Below the pieces are notes generated by a model, which worked only from the letters and a program-made list of their open reading frames with translations, was not told where the DNA came from and did no database searches. A program made the position numbers and the translations under genes. A DNA stretch of 64,000 nucleotides from Pagrus major (lineage: Eukaryota; Chordata; Actinopteri; Spariformes; Sparidae). Below, one piece after another: positions 21,808 through 35,300 of this stretch (within the stretch, counting starts at the first letter, position 1; the number at the start of each line of letters is the position of its first letter). The stretch covers positions 20,705,165-20,769,164 of the forward strand of contig NC_133221.1 of the NCBI RefSeq assembly GCF_040436345.1. Direction: 5' to 3'.

Positions 21808-23450
21808 GATCAGGCAGCAGGCCTCTCTGTTTTCTCTTCACCTGTTCACAAATTTTGCCTGGTAATGAAAGAACAGATAATGAGGATAAAAAATGTTTGG
21901 GTTTTTTTTGGCAGAATTATCAATATTCAGTATATTGTATCCAAACATTTGTCATAGCAAACATTTAAACTGATCATAATTGGAAAAACACAGGTGTTAC
22001 TAATAACATAAACAATCACTGTTATATTCCAGTATCCTACGAAGCCATGACAATCTTTAACAACATTTAACCAAGGCAGCTAATTATAATTCAGCCATAT
22101 TTTGTGTGATTATTATCTTGTTCAATATCACTTTTTGGGCTGATATTTGGCCCATTGTGGAACTGGTGTTTTGTGACACTTTTTTACTGTAGTTTAGTTT
22201 AGTTTATTTATTTTACATGGACATAACAGTGACATGCATGCTGCAACATACAACCATACACAAGCCCAAGGGGCACCGCACTTAGTGTTTACAGCAAGAT
22301 GCTATTTTAAAACACCTGTCCATGGGAGGCTTTTCAAAAGTTAATGCTAAAAAAGAAAAGATAGGAAAGAAAAGAAAAGAAAAGAAAAAAGAAAAGAACA
22401 AATACAATAAAGTTACATATACAGTACAAATGCAATACTGTAATGTACTATACTGTAAGTAAGATACTGATACAACTGGGTCTACCTATTTAGCAGCAGT
22501 TGTATGGTCTTTTGTTAATACTAATACTAAAAGTAGGCTAATTAAGTGTTAATTACAAGCTGTCAAGCATGTTTGAAAGTCTCAATCTGCTTTAAATAAG
22601 TGTTGTAAAAAAAGAAAAGAAAAAAGAAATTAACCTTTATGGAATTGCTTTAACCTTATGTTTATATATAGCTTTTTTTTCTTTACAATGTTCAGTGTTG
22701 ACATTAAATATTGCTGAAATTTTAAGCAACTTACTCCAATATTTATCAAATTTAAGGAGCAAAAACTCTAGTGCACTGTAACTTAACTGTATAACAGAGA
22801 AACACTACAAGTGAAAATACTCTGATCTACTACTGCTAGAATTAGTCAAATTAAAGGTGCACTAAGTAGTTTTGGGGAGATGCAAAAAAAATCTTCACTG
22901 ACTGATTTTTTATGCCTAAAGAAACCAAATAAACTCTTTGTTTGCATGACTGAATAAACTAAATAAACGAACTGACCTTAAAGCGCAACACAATTTCATA
23001 ATCTTTCACTTTGTTTATATGTGGTGGACCCTGCCACCTTTCTAGCTTCAAACAGCATTCTGGGGACCTTATTTTCCTCCGAGAGCCACTTGTTCATTCA
23101 GTTATGGAAAAAATAAATATTTCTGAGTTTGTATTATTACCTCATTCAAATGTTAAATATACAAATTTTGAGTTTGAATTTCTTCTCCAAAACGACACAG
23201 TGCCTCTTTAATGCCTATTTCTTGCACACTGTAAGCTTACATCAGCCCCCTGTGAGGAGAGGGCTTCTTGCTTTCTCTGGCCCATGGTTCACCCACCTGC
23301 TCCTTCAGCTTTTGTTGTCAACAACAGCACCAAAACTTGAACAAAACCTACGTAAAACCTTTCTAAGTAAGGAAACAACTCACCGGTGCGGTCGGTGTCC
23401 GCTCATGTTCTGTTAGCTACTGAACGTCCCGACAACCGACAACCTGCGAC
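21808..23450 (-). other. ttc34: ttc34 5'UTR exons and intron
   Basis: A good acceptor (CATTACCAG) precedes 21858 on the minus strand, 51 bases upstream of the start codon. A strong donor (CACCG|GTGAGT) ends a candidate non-coding first exon at 23384, inside the CpG-rich region. The intron 21859-23383 contains a GAAAA-rich tract and a MITE (22851-23211). Confidence 0.55.
22851..23211. mobile_element. TTAA-flanked MITE in the ttc34 5' intron
   Basis: Left end TTAAAGGTGCACT and right end AGTGCCTCTTTAA form an imperfect terminal inverted repeat with TTAA at both tips. 361 bp, no transposase. The terminal sequence resembles an abundant teleost MITE. Confidence 0.7.
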
Positions 23451-23760
23451 CCATTTTTGTAATTTAACACCTCTCGTCGTTTCCGGGGCAACGCGGTGTG
23501 TCCTCTTATACAACAAAAGCGAACTTTTTGAAGTCTGTAACAGTTAGGGGGAAAGACACAGAAATATCACCAAGATAAGGACAAATGAACCGCAGCTAGC
23601 TTCTCATCACAGTGAGCCGCTCCTCTGTCCCTTCTGCTGTCGGGACGGTCCCGACGCACGAGCTGTTGTTCTGGTCCGGTTGCCAATGGAAACCACTCGC
23701 GCTCGTGCTCATAGGAAGACCACAACACAGGCGAGTGGGACAGCGAGCTCAAAGCTCAAA
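23384..23760 (-). promoter_or_regulatory. ttc34: CpG-rich ttc34 promoter with two X-boxes
   Basis: The region is clearly richer in GC and CpG than its surroundings. GTTTCCGGGGCAAC (23479-23492) and GTTGCCAATGGAAAC (23679-23693) both fit the RFX X-box consensus RYYNYY-N1-3-RRNRAC. RFX factors with FOXJ1 drive ciliary genes. No divergent plus-strand gene was recognised. Confidence 0.6.
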
Positions 23761-24480
23761 GTTCCCTGTCACATAAATGTTGATTAAATCTGTTCCTTTA
23801 CGTTCACACAGATGAAACTCGACGGATGTTGCTTCCAAGAATGCTGACAGGGAGAGGAATTGTTGTGAGAGTGACAACAGGTCATTTAAGTACCTACCTT
23901 GCGTTCATTATTTTCCCCATACACATTTTTACAAAGAGGCTAACTAAAATATAGAAACATTGAAGCACATTAATAGATTAGACAGAACAAATATAAGAAA
24001 ACATTTTGGGGTTTTTTAAATGTACATATGGAAATGTTGTCAAAATGCTGCATTCATGCACAGTTGTAAAAAACAATACTTATATCATTAAAACTAAGAG
24101 CTTCTTGGCAGCAACCAACATGTGTTTATACGATGCAACAAAAAAAATCAGGTGAATATTGCTGTATGTGTATAATGTGAATATGATAAAATGTTCCTCT
24201 GTGTTCTGTTTATTTTCTATTCAGGGAATATGGACAATGTAGGACAGCTGTTCTTTGTGCTGAACCAGAATTTGCAATTCATGAGATTGGTCTAATCCAC
24301 CTCAAGAATAAAAGCTCCTCAAGCACCCTGCATACATTTTCTTTGTATGGGGTCCTGAGCTCAGAACTGCACACCAGCTGCTGCTGTTCAAACACTCAGC
24401 CAACACTCCCACCTGGTGGCCAGGGAATGTTATTCATGACATACTGTGTGAAGTTTCACATCACTCAACAGTTTTCAGAA
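23761..24480. other. Spacer between ttc34 promoter and tnfrsf1a 3' end
   Basis: Nothing gene-like was seen on either strand. Confidence 0.6.
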
Positions 24481-24489
24481 TCACATGAT

Positions 24490-26308
24490 TTATTAAGGGA
24501 TTCTGGGGACATATAGATCAGTTAACACAGACTGTGATCACAAACATCCAGGGCTAACAGTGGAAGGTAAAGAGAGCCCCAAAAGGTCATTTACATTACA
24601 GTGAACTACATCAAAGTGTGTAATCCATTATGATTGTTGTTGTGGCTTCTCCTTGTTGCGTCGGAGGACATCAGGTGAGTAGATGGTCCTTCAGTGTGGC
24701 CCAGACCACATGAGTGTACACACTGTCGCAGACCATCTCTGAATGTTGTCTGAAGTGTTCTCAATGTATCTTCGGGTTGTGTTCACACCTGTACACAGCT
24801 ATCCTCTTGTGATTGGATCACTCAGGACATATGTTGATACCAGGTCTGAACAACTTCTAAGGCTCTTACAGTACAGTGTCTTACAGTTACAGTACAATTG
24901 TTCCATAGGTGACTCCAGTCACCCTTTTAAACCATGTGGGATTATGAAAATTCACTCATTGATTTCACTAAAATATGAAAATATCCATAAGTAGTTTCAG
25001 AAAATGAAAAACAATAATTATAAGTTATATACACACACACACACGTCTCAAGGCCCAAAGACAAAACAACAGACCTAGATTCATATTAAAAAAGTCATTA
25101 TAAAGTCCATTAATTGGAAAGTCCAACTTCTTTACCGTCAGTAAGTGAAGTGACACATAAAACTCTCAAAGTGAGATACCTCAGCCTCACTACAGGAAAC
25201 CATCAGTTTGGATGGAATATGTGTGGTGAGGAAACACCCAGCCTACTGAATACTGACACCATTTCTTTGCAAGAAACTGACAACCTGACCTCCTAGGGGG
25301 ATTTCAGTTGTTTCCCTTGTGAGGGTGTGCATTAAGAACCAGTGGCTGAATTGTTGTACCACATGGCTTTCATGTCAAAAAAATTAAGCAAATGTCAGAT
25401 GTGGTGAAATGATCCACAGCAGCACTGCTCACACATCATAGCTGTACACTGACATGTTTACAAAGTTTAAATACTCAAGAAGAAGAATAGTTTTTTATGA
25501 GCACCAATTTCTTTAGAATTCAAACAAGGAAGTTTTTCTTCCTCTTCACCACTTCCTGCATATTCTTCACACACATACACATTCATTTGAATTTCAGCAC
25601 TGTGCTGTAAAACCACAACCCTCAACTGTTGGCCTTTAAGAAATGCCACACGAGAAGGTCTGGTGTGCTAAAGGGTGTTTTGAAAGTAAAGCAAATGGAA
25701 GGGGATTCCCCTTCCTTATTTAAAAAAATATTTTTATATATTACTAGAGTTCTGCCTGAGTGTTAACAGACCACAGTGTCCTTGTTAAACAAGCTGTGTT
25801 CACATGCTTTTGAGGAAATCACTCAATAATCCAAGCTCCAGTTCCACAGCTGACTTCACTGCAACAAATTCAGTATTTTGTAGATGCACATTCTGCATTT
25901 CATGTGTCAGTTTGGAGGTAAATAAAGTTCAAGTCAATAAAAACTGAAGAGAGGAAATATTATACACTTGCCTTGAGTGTATTTGACAATACTGACCCAT
26001 TAAAAGATAAAAGGAAATATTCCAATTGTAGTTGGGCCTATCAGGATCTCCACAGTGCTCCATGATGACATTTACGGTAATGTACATCTGTATTATGAGT
26101 CATTTGTGGCCCAATTGCAGTATGCGGCTACACCATGTAGAAGCTACAGTTAGAGACATCTTTTCCAGGTACTTTTAGTTTCTGGCATCCAAGGCTGAAG
26201 CACAGATGCTTCCCGTTGTATGATAGTGTGGTACTTGTGTCCCCAGGTGTAGCCTCAGGTGTCCTGCATTGCCCCATGGTCTGTGCAACCTTGCTTCAGT
26301 TCAGGTCT
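24490..26308 (-). other. tnfrsf1a: Inferred tnfrsf1a 3'UTR
   Basis: No coding frame with splice support lies between the tnfrsf1a stop and a minus-strand AATAAA at about 24490. The stretch would make a 1.8-kb 3'UTR. It carries a short CA repeat at 25027-25044. Inference only; a nearer polyadenylation site is possible. Confidence 0.4.
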
Positions 26309-29300
26309 TCACTGCAGCTTCTCCAGGTTCTCCTGCAGCAGCTGAGCACAGCCAGATAAATCCATGTAGTGCAAGGCAGAGAAGACATCGTTCAGGCTCG
26401 AGGTGGAGCGTTGGCTCCACAGCCTCAGCATCTGGTACTGCCTCTCCATGGAGCCCAGACCCAAACCGGCCTCCAGCTCCACCCGCTCCAGCTGCTGGTC
26501 AGCCACTGAGAGCAGACGCAAGAACTCCTTCCACCGACGCAAAGGCACCTCCTTGATAATCGCATAGAGGACAATGGCCGGCCAGTGCTCCAATGGCTCC
26601 CCTTGTCTGGCAGCTGGAGGGAGAGAGGCAGGCAGTCAGAGGACAATGGATGTGTAAAAGCAGAACTATGTGGTGGAAAAGATCAAGTGATGTTAACCAC
26701 ATTCAGATTAAACTGTTTTGTGCTTTCAAATGTCACATTTTTCCATTTATGATTCAATGTACAGTTGAATGTTATGTTTTTGGCTTGTTTTTTGGCCACC
26801 TGTAAACCAGATTCAAGCTAAACTAAAGCAAGATACAGAAATAGTGCAGAGGCACTTAGGCAAATCATGTGAGATTCATTACGAGATTCAATGTGAAAAG
26901 ATTCAGGTGCTCTTGAAGGCATAATATATAACATATCCGCATTAAAATGTCTAAGAATAACTAGACCTTTGTTATTTTGTTGATTTCTGTACTATCACAA
27001 ATGTTACCAACAATGTTCAAAACCAGAGAAATCTGTAATTTTACACAAGGTAGCCGTGTGTTTCATTTGGTCACCTGTCAAAGGTTTCATCTTCCCTCTA
27101 GTTGCTTTAACTTCTAGAGGTACAGTCCAGTTGCCAGGATATATTGTTAGCAGTAAACATATCTGCAAACCAAATATACGCCCATGGTTGACATTTGTTG
27201 CAAATGTGGCATATCACGTCAGCATTAAATGCTTATTAGTTGACATTCACGTCAGGAGGTGGAGGGGATGGAGGTGGTGTTATTACACTCAACAAGGCTT
27301 TTAACCTATCTGTAGTTTTGCAGAAACGTTCTTAGTTAACATCTATTCTGGTTATTAGGTTGAGGGGTAACACCAAGTATTCAATTAAAGGACAAGTATG
27401 ACGTCCATCTTTGTTTTTCTTATCATCATAGAGTTCCATTGTTATCCAGAAAACACACAAAAGAGCCACACTGAAGAATTTGCTGACATGTTCCTCAATT
27501 AGTCATTGTTCACTTATTCATCCGACGGTTTGCGCAACATTTCTTGAGAATTACTGTGCCCAGCTGTTATAGGGAAATAGTCTTTTAAAACTATTAAAAG
27601 TAAAACTAAATATTTGTGCCAATTTGATTTTTGAGGTTAACATTTTCAGGAGCAACCACTGGATCTGAGTGGGTAGGAACCCAACACTACCAAGGAGGAA
27701 AGAACTGAGAAAAGGACTGACACATTGCTGGTTTTGGTCTTTCCAGGGGATAGGTTGACATCAAGGAAATACAGAATAACAGCAGCGTCATCCTGAGATG
27801 ATTTTCGGTGGGGATTTTTTTAAAGAGGAGAATTAAGTCTGAATCACATGTGGAAAATAACAGCTGCTCTACTACTACCTGTGGGAAGACTCAAGATTTC
27901 TACTCAGTGACTTCACTTTCAACCTGGACATTGAGCTACATCTGTTCCGGATAACTGTATGTGTAAATGCATGCAGACTATTTTTATATTTATTTAGTTG
28001 TGTTTTCTATTGCATTTTGTGAAAATGTAAGTGTTGATAAGCCTTTTGATGCCTTTTTTAGTAACACTATTTTCTGCTATCTTCTTTAGTACTGTTTTCT
28101 CTTATCCTATTTTATTTTCTTATTACGACTTGTTTGGTCTATAAAATAGAGGAAAATGTCGATCAGTGTTTTCAGCCCAAGATGACGTCCTCAAATGTAC
28201 TGATTTGTCCACAACCCAAATATATTTAGTTTACTGTCAAAGAGGAGAATTTTGTATACTACAAATACTCAAACCAATTAATTAGTCATCAAAATAGTTG
28301 GTGATTATATAATAGTCGACAACTAATTAATTAATTGATGAATCATTGCACCTCTACACTCAATATGAGCCGGAACAACACAAGGAACATGACAGTCGAT
28401 AACACAAGTATTACGTCACTTGGATGCAGGTTTGTTATGATGCGTCCACCTGATAAAAATCCTCGGCACACAATGTGCAGTACAAGTCAAGCAGACAACT
28501 ACCAACCTTTACCTTACAGACAAGAACAAGACAACCACAGTGCTTGGAACACTACGACCACAAGGGGGTTTTCAGCTCAGCCACACATGGCAGACACTAC
28601 AACATGACATCACAAACACCAGGAAGAGCAGTTATATTTTAGGCTTCAGACATAAGCCTGGCAACACAGGGCAGTATCAGGCAACTAGTGAATGATTGAA
28701 TTCACTAGTTGCCTGATAGTGAAGCATTGATCTACTGTAATTTCTTTTTAACAATATGGGAAACTAATCAAGTCAAATGGATTCTCAGAATGAGCAAGTG
28801 AAAGGTTAAAAAGACAGTGGAAAATCTTTGTGAACTCCAGTTCAAACATGGTGTACTAGGATGCAAATAGTTCGCAGTTTAGTCGACATGCACTCATTAT
28901 CTGATTTGCCATTTCCCCTCATGTTGAATTGCTGACTGATGCGAAAGAGTGAGGGCGTCCTGTTTCCCAGTTTCCACCTCCACACTGTGGTCCAAATGGC
29001 TGATCAGTGATAAGTAAGCGTGCTGAACAAGTGTAGATGAAAAGGCTGCTGCTCTGAGTGTGAAGACGCTGCAGCTGAAGACAGTATACCACAACAGTAA
29101 TCAGATGGCGGTGAAGTGTCACCATGACATTTTTTTGTTTCTCTTCTTCACAAGACATTTGGCATGAGTGGCATGATGACTAGCGACCAGAAAACCAGAT
29201 AGACTTTGTGCGTGCAAGCATACATACAAATAAGTTCCTGATTTCCCAACTCAGCCCCTCCTTTTCTCCAGGTTTTATCAAAGAAGTGTCAGAGCTTCTG

Positions 29301-32300
29301 CTTCACATTGTTCCCAAGTATGATGACATGTCGATAATGGGAGCTCTAAAGGTCAATGTGTGGTGCTTAGACCTATTTTCCTATTAGACCTACCTTCTGA
29401 CAATTAATTTTAAATAATCCAAATTCTAACATAAAAAAGCTTAATAATGTGTATATTATTTATCATAACTTCATTTAGCTTCATACAATATGTAGTTAGT
29501 AGTTAAACAATTATACACCTTTCAAAAAATTAAACACACTGCTCCTTAAAGCACCTTTATTTAATTTCTAAATAAAATATGCAGGGAGTCTCAAAGCTTT
29601 GCCGCAGTGACTGCGTGACTTTGGGCAATAAAGAAAAATATTTCTGTGGTGCAGAAGGAAACAAAGTTATTATGGTAAAAGATTTGTTCTTGTGTTTTTG
29701 AGCCGGTGACAACACCAGCGTCATACAAAGGGCTGATAAAAATCACAAGATGTTTGTGACTAATTCCGCGTAAGATATGACCCCAGACATTTGAATGCAC
29801 TATTCCCTTAAACGGATGTATCTGATCTTTCAAAGATTTGCCACTTTATACCTCAAGAGGTGACAGTCTGATAGTAACAACAGCAACTCTGCTCTGAGCT
29901 CCAAGTTTGCTAATTAGTCAACTAATACGACCACTAGCTGCATGGTTAACTGAGCTTACTAACTAACGGCAGCTACAGTTAGCAGCAGTTAGCGGTTACT
30001 AACGGTGACATGCTGCCCACTTTTTTCTTGCCGTAGCTAAATTTATATTGTAACTCCCCCTCTTACTTCTTTTTATCAAATAGGCGTTTGAGACAGTTCT
30101 TCCCTCCGTCCCTCAGATGACTAGTTTGTCTGTAGCTCTGGTGCAGATTCAGCCCACATTAAAAACCAGTTTCACACTCATGACAATCCTGTGGACCTAT
30201 TTCACACATTTTTTTTGTACGTTTGTTTGTTGTGTTTTTTTTTACAGAAGCAGAGAAAGTAGTTTCTTACTTTCATGAGGAAATGATAACTAAACACGTG
30301 AGTGGCTTCACATCTTACCACAGTATCGAAACTGTTTATAGGGTGGGATTTCATCACTGCTCGATTCAGAATAGATCATAACACCGCTGAGCTGCCTCTC
30401 ATACAAGTTTCCTTTCTCTGTTATTATGCTGTGGTGCTGTTTACAGTGTTATTATTATTATTATTATTAGTAGTAGATATCATGATGAGATGATGATTGG
30501 CCTTCATTTTTAAGTGTGAAGTGATACTTTTTAGGTTCAATATTATGTTAGTGAGCACTTTTGATAATAAATAGGTCGGTCTATTGTTGGCCTTTTTTAA
30601 CAAGCCATATCTCACTTTGTTTTATACGACAATGCAAGTAGTACAACCGCCTCTTTCACCTGTATTCTACTGCTGAAATGTGTTATCAGACAAAATATTA
30701 ACAAAGAAATTCGCCTCCTGCACCAATGGTAGAGCGAAACAAAGATGTCAAACATAATATAGTGAATACAGGCTGTGCATCTCAGCTGCCATCTCTTACC
30801 TTTGTGTTCAGTGTCCAGCAGTACGGGGCCAATGTGGGCTGGATATTCTGATGGGGCTGGACTCTGACTGAGAGGCATCATGGGAGTTTCCTCTGATATG
30901 TTTAATATCTTTAAAAGGACAAACAAGAAAGAGGAGATACAAATCTTTGTTGCAACCAACTTGTTAAAGACAGCAAATCACCTTAATAATTTATTAAAGC
31001 TTTAAATTTAAATCAATTTAACTACAAATAGCCCTCAGCGTGTCACCTTTGCTTTTATCACAATTTACATTTACGCATTTGTTTGGGCTTTTTCTCACAA
31101 GGCCATTTGGTCGTCCACCTACAGTACAGATCCAATCTAGATCTCTATCTCCAACAAAACACAAAATGCATGAAACTGAATACAAACCAGTGTGGTCGGG
31201 CTGCTGCCTTGATGACTGCGTTGGTCTATTAGGAAGAAAGCAGATATTATCAGTCAGCTTCCTGCTTGTTCAGCCGAGAAAACACATTCTAAAAAGAGAA
31301 ATTCAGGTTAAATTTCTGTGAAAGGAATTTTTTTGTCTAATACCATAGAGATACTTTCTGAGGCAATAAATAAACTCGTACACACATTCGGAATCATACA
31401 TGAGGGTTTATTTTTGGTTGTTTTGTGTCACCTGATGTGTATTTACAAAAGAAACTACGCAAGATTTTAAATATTTAAGATATTTGATTACTTAGTTTTA
31501 TAGATTCAGTATATTTATATAGAAAAGACTGGAGTTTTGATCAATTAAGCACCAGTATGTAGCCACCCATGTCACTTTACTAAAGTAAAAGTAGTATGTA
31601 CTTTTGGGTAGTATGTTTTGTATGTAAAATATTCATTATAACAGTAAGCTGTAATTGAAGCTGTCAAATAAATGTGGAAGGGTAAAAAAGTACAATATGT
31701 GCCTCTGAGATATAGTGAGGTAGGGGTTGAAGTACCCAAATACTGTACTTAAGAACAGTAAAGCTGCACAATTAATTGATTAGTTTTCAACTATTAAATT
31801 GATTAATCAGTTTGAGTAATTTTTTACAAAAAAAGTCAAACTTCACTCATTCCAGCTTCTTTTAATCTCAATGTGAATATTTTCAGCTGTGTTTATGTCT
31901 CCATGACTTTAGACTGAATATCTTTGGGTTGTGTGTACCGCTGAATATGGGATCCTCGACGGGCGGCTCCAGAGCTTTGTTCACACGCCAGCAGGGACAA
32001 GGGTTCCTGGTGAAGAGCAGCAGGAGCAAAGAGAGTGCCAGAAATATCGCCACAAGCACTGCAAGAAACAGCCAGAATGATGGGTACGCTGCTGTGGACA
32101 GAAAAAAAAAAACACTGATGTCATCCCACCACCATCATCAGTTCTAACTGTCTGAAAATGTTTGATATTGTAAACATGAGTGATCCGCCAGATAACCACA
32201 CATGGTGCAGTAGCACAAAGGGAAACAATCAGGCGGTGTTATACTTAATAAAATATCAGTGTGAAGGGCATATGAGTCATTAACTAGAAAACCAGAGACC

Positions 32301-35300
32301 AGTGAGTTATTAAGTCATTTTACTTGTTACATATTTATAGTAAATATTTAGAACTAACAGGAAGGTGGAACTGGAGTTTTGACAGGATCCGTGCTGTTTG
32401 AAGCTGAAGTGCTTATAGCTGAAGCTGTCGTTGTAGTTGCAGATGGAGTTTCAAAGGAGGTTATAGTTGGATTTGGAATTGTAGAAGATAGAGGAATACA
32501 TTTCCTCTGGCATTCAGGTTCTTCCAAACATCTGAAAAAAAGGAGAGGCTAATATTGACAACAGTGGAATCTGACAATATATTTATCCATATATTTAAGG
32601 GCAGGTTCAGGTTCAGGTTTAAAACAATGATACACATATGAAGATTGAACAGTTTTTGCTCGTTGTAATCATTCCTCTTGTTCATACTAACTGGAATCAA
32701 TTGTCTGAATAATTGCATTTTAATTTTCAGATGGACCAACAGATTAATCCGCTACGTTTCACACAAACACAGTCATTACTCTGCGTCATTCAAAATCAAG
32801 CTGATCCCATGCTAAAGAGGTCAGATCATAGAGGAGCCTTTTCAAAAGAAATAGAAACAAATATTATATGAAAAACATATCGAATCTACTTCTCGATACC
32901 TCTACATCAATATAAAATTCATAAAGTTAATCAAAAAGGAGGCAATTAACACCTAAAGGGTTACGCAGAAATAGGTAAATATAGCAGCTAAGAAAAGTAG
33001 AAAGATATAGGGATAGTGATGATAAAATATCAGACACTTAAATAATTACTAAAAGGCAAAACATACCGTAATTGCATAGCGCAAAAAGTAATACTTTCCC
33101 ACGGTATGCAGATGTATTTTTTCTGATTTCTAAAAAAACTAAAAAATCCATCTCTCATATTGTAAGATCTCCCACCTTTGCCACTTCACGGAGTCATCGC
33201 CAGCCCCTAAAAGAAAACATGAGGGTGATGGTGAGAACTCAAGATCTCTGGGGCTTTCTATTGTGGGTGTTTAACAAAAATTGTCAAATTTTCCAAAATG
33301 GTAGTTGTAAATACCAATCTCGATGTTGAACTTGATTTGATTTACCTCCACCATTGTGATGTTCATGGGGGCACGGCTGGCAATCCTTTCTGTGGTGGTA
33401 ACCGCTTTTACTGTAGAAGCCCTTTTTACAGTCACATTCCACATCCCTATTATATAAACAGGGCTCTTTTTCCATCTCATAATCTGAGGGGAAATCAAAA
33501 CACAGTGTTTCTGTTTCAGCACAGCATTAGCTCAAAGTCCTCAACTGACTACACAATTTCATACTGTACAAAAAAGGGAAATGATGAAATTACTAATTGA
33601 TAAAAAAAATGTGAAATTTTCACATTGCATCAGTAAATTCAGATTAAGTTAACCTAAAGTTAACCTGAAATTAACCTGGAGTTAACCTGGCATTATGATG
33701 GAGTTAACCTGAAGTTAAACTAAAGTTAACCTGTAATTAAAATTAAGTTAACCTGGGGTTCAGATTAAGCTACTCTGGAGTTAACCTAAAGTTAAGATGG
33801 AGTTAACCTGGAGTTTAGATAAAGTTGACCTGAAGTTAAGTTAAGTTAACCTGGAGACAAGTTGAAGTTAACCTGGAATTAATCTGCAATTAACCTGATA
33901 TTAACCTGGAGTCACAATGGAGGTATGCTGAAGTTAACGTGGAGTTAAAATGTGAATGCCACTGCCACTGCTAAATTCACATGTTGCCTTCATGGAACAA
34001 AGTACTGTCTTCATCAGAGTAGCAACACAGGATGATAATTAATCTTGTCAAGAAGTACACGCTATCCTACAAGCTGACAGTAATAATTATGTACTTACAG
34101 TAATCAGTTTCTATCATCCCACCCAATTAATGATATTGACAGCTCAGTCACCAAAATAATCCTCAAATCAAATCAAATCAACTTTATTTATATAGCCCAA
34201 ACTCAAATCCACATTGCCTCAGTAGGCTTTATAAACTGTACAGTGAACAACATCCTCTGTCCTTAGACCCTCAGTTCAAGTGAGGAAAAACTTTAAATAG
34301 TGCATTTTATATGTATCATGGTGATTGCATGAAAGCTAAGAGTGACAGCTTCCAAGAAAGAGACCTTTTGAAACCACTGTTCGCTTTAAGTGTTCAAGTG
34401 GAAACAAAACAAAATGTTTAATGAGACAACATTTTCCAGCCAAGTTTGTGGCAATAAAACCAGGTATTTTGAGCCAAAACTTAATATTTTCCTAACCTTA
34501 ACCCACTGTTTTATGTGCCTAAACCTAACCAGACCTCGAACAACAGCGTTGTCACAACATGAAATAGATACGTAAAGTTTCAACATATCTGTGGTTTGCA
34601 GAAACGTATCAAAGCTAACATTTATTCTGGTGACTGGGTTGTATTTGAACAAGATACTTACGTCCACAGGAGCCACACCTAATGCATTTCAGTGCAGTGT
34701 TTGGTACTGCTGTGAATGTGTTATTTTCACATATTTCACATCTATACGGATTATCCGCACATTTATCTTGATCTTTAACTCTATGATATCCTGGGAAACA
34801 GTAGAGACAAGGAGAAAGAGAATGAGTTAACATGTAATAATCCCTCTGTAACTGCACAACACAAGGCCAACACTGACAGTTCCTTGTTATAACTTACCAG
34901 CTGGGCACACTGGACTGGACTGGCACAATGAACTGGTCACCTGAGCGTTACTCTGGCCAGTGGAAAGGACAGCAAGTATCAGTGGGAAAACCTGAAACAA
35001 AAGAAGAGGTTTGATGATCTGAGATGGAGGAAGACGCTCACATATCAACAGGCCTGACACTTTGACACCACAGCTGCCATTACAAAAGTACAAATGTACC
35101 AGAAACATGGTTCAATACAACATCTTCTCCTTTATCATTTTCATACACCTTTGATATCAAGCTTCAAATATATGTGTACGTATATTCAAATATTAGGTAG
35201 GTTATAATTTGAATGTGGCCCAGAGGGTTGGGATCAATAACTCTGCCACACTGTGCCTCAAAAACACAGGTCACACACACCTTTTCTAACCCACAGTTGG

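Noticed and set aside
28335-28607. 90-codon plus-strand frame
   Set aside because: It starts within a transposon fragment, lies inside a tnfrsf1a intron and is Thr/Asn-rich with no splice or domain support.
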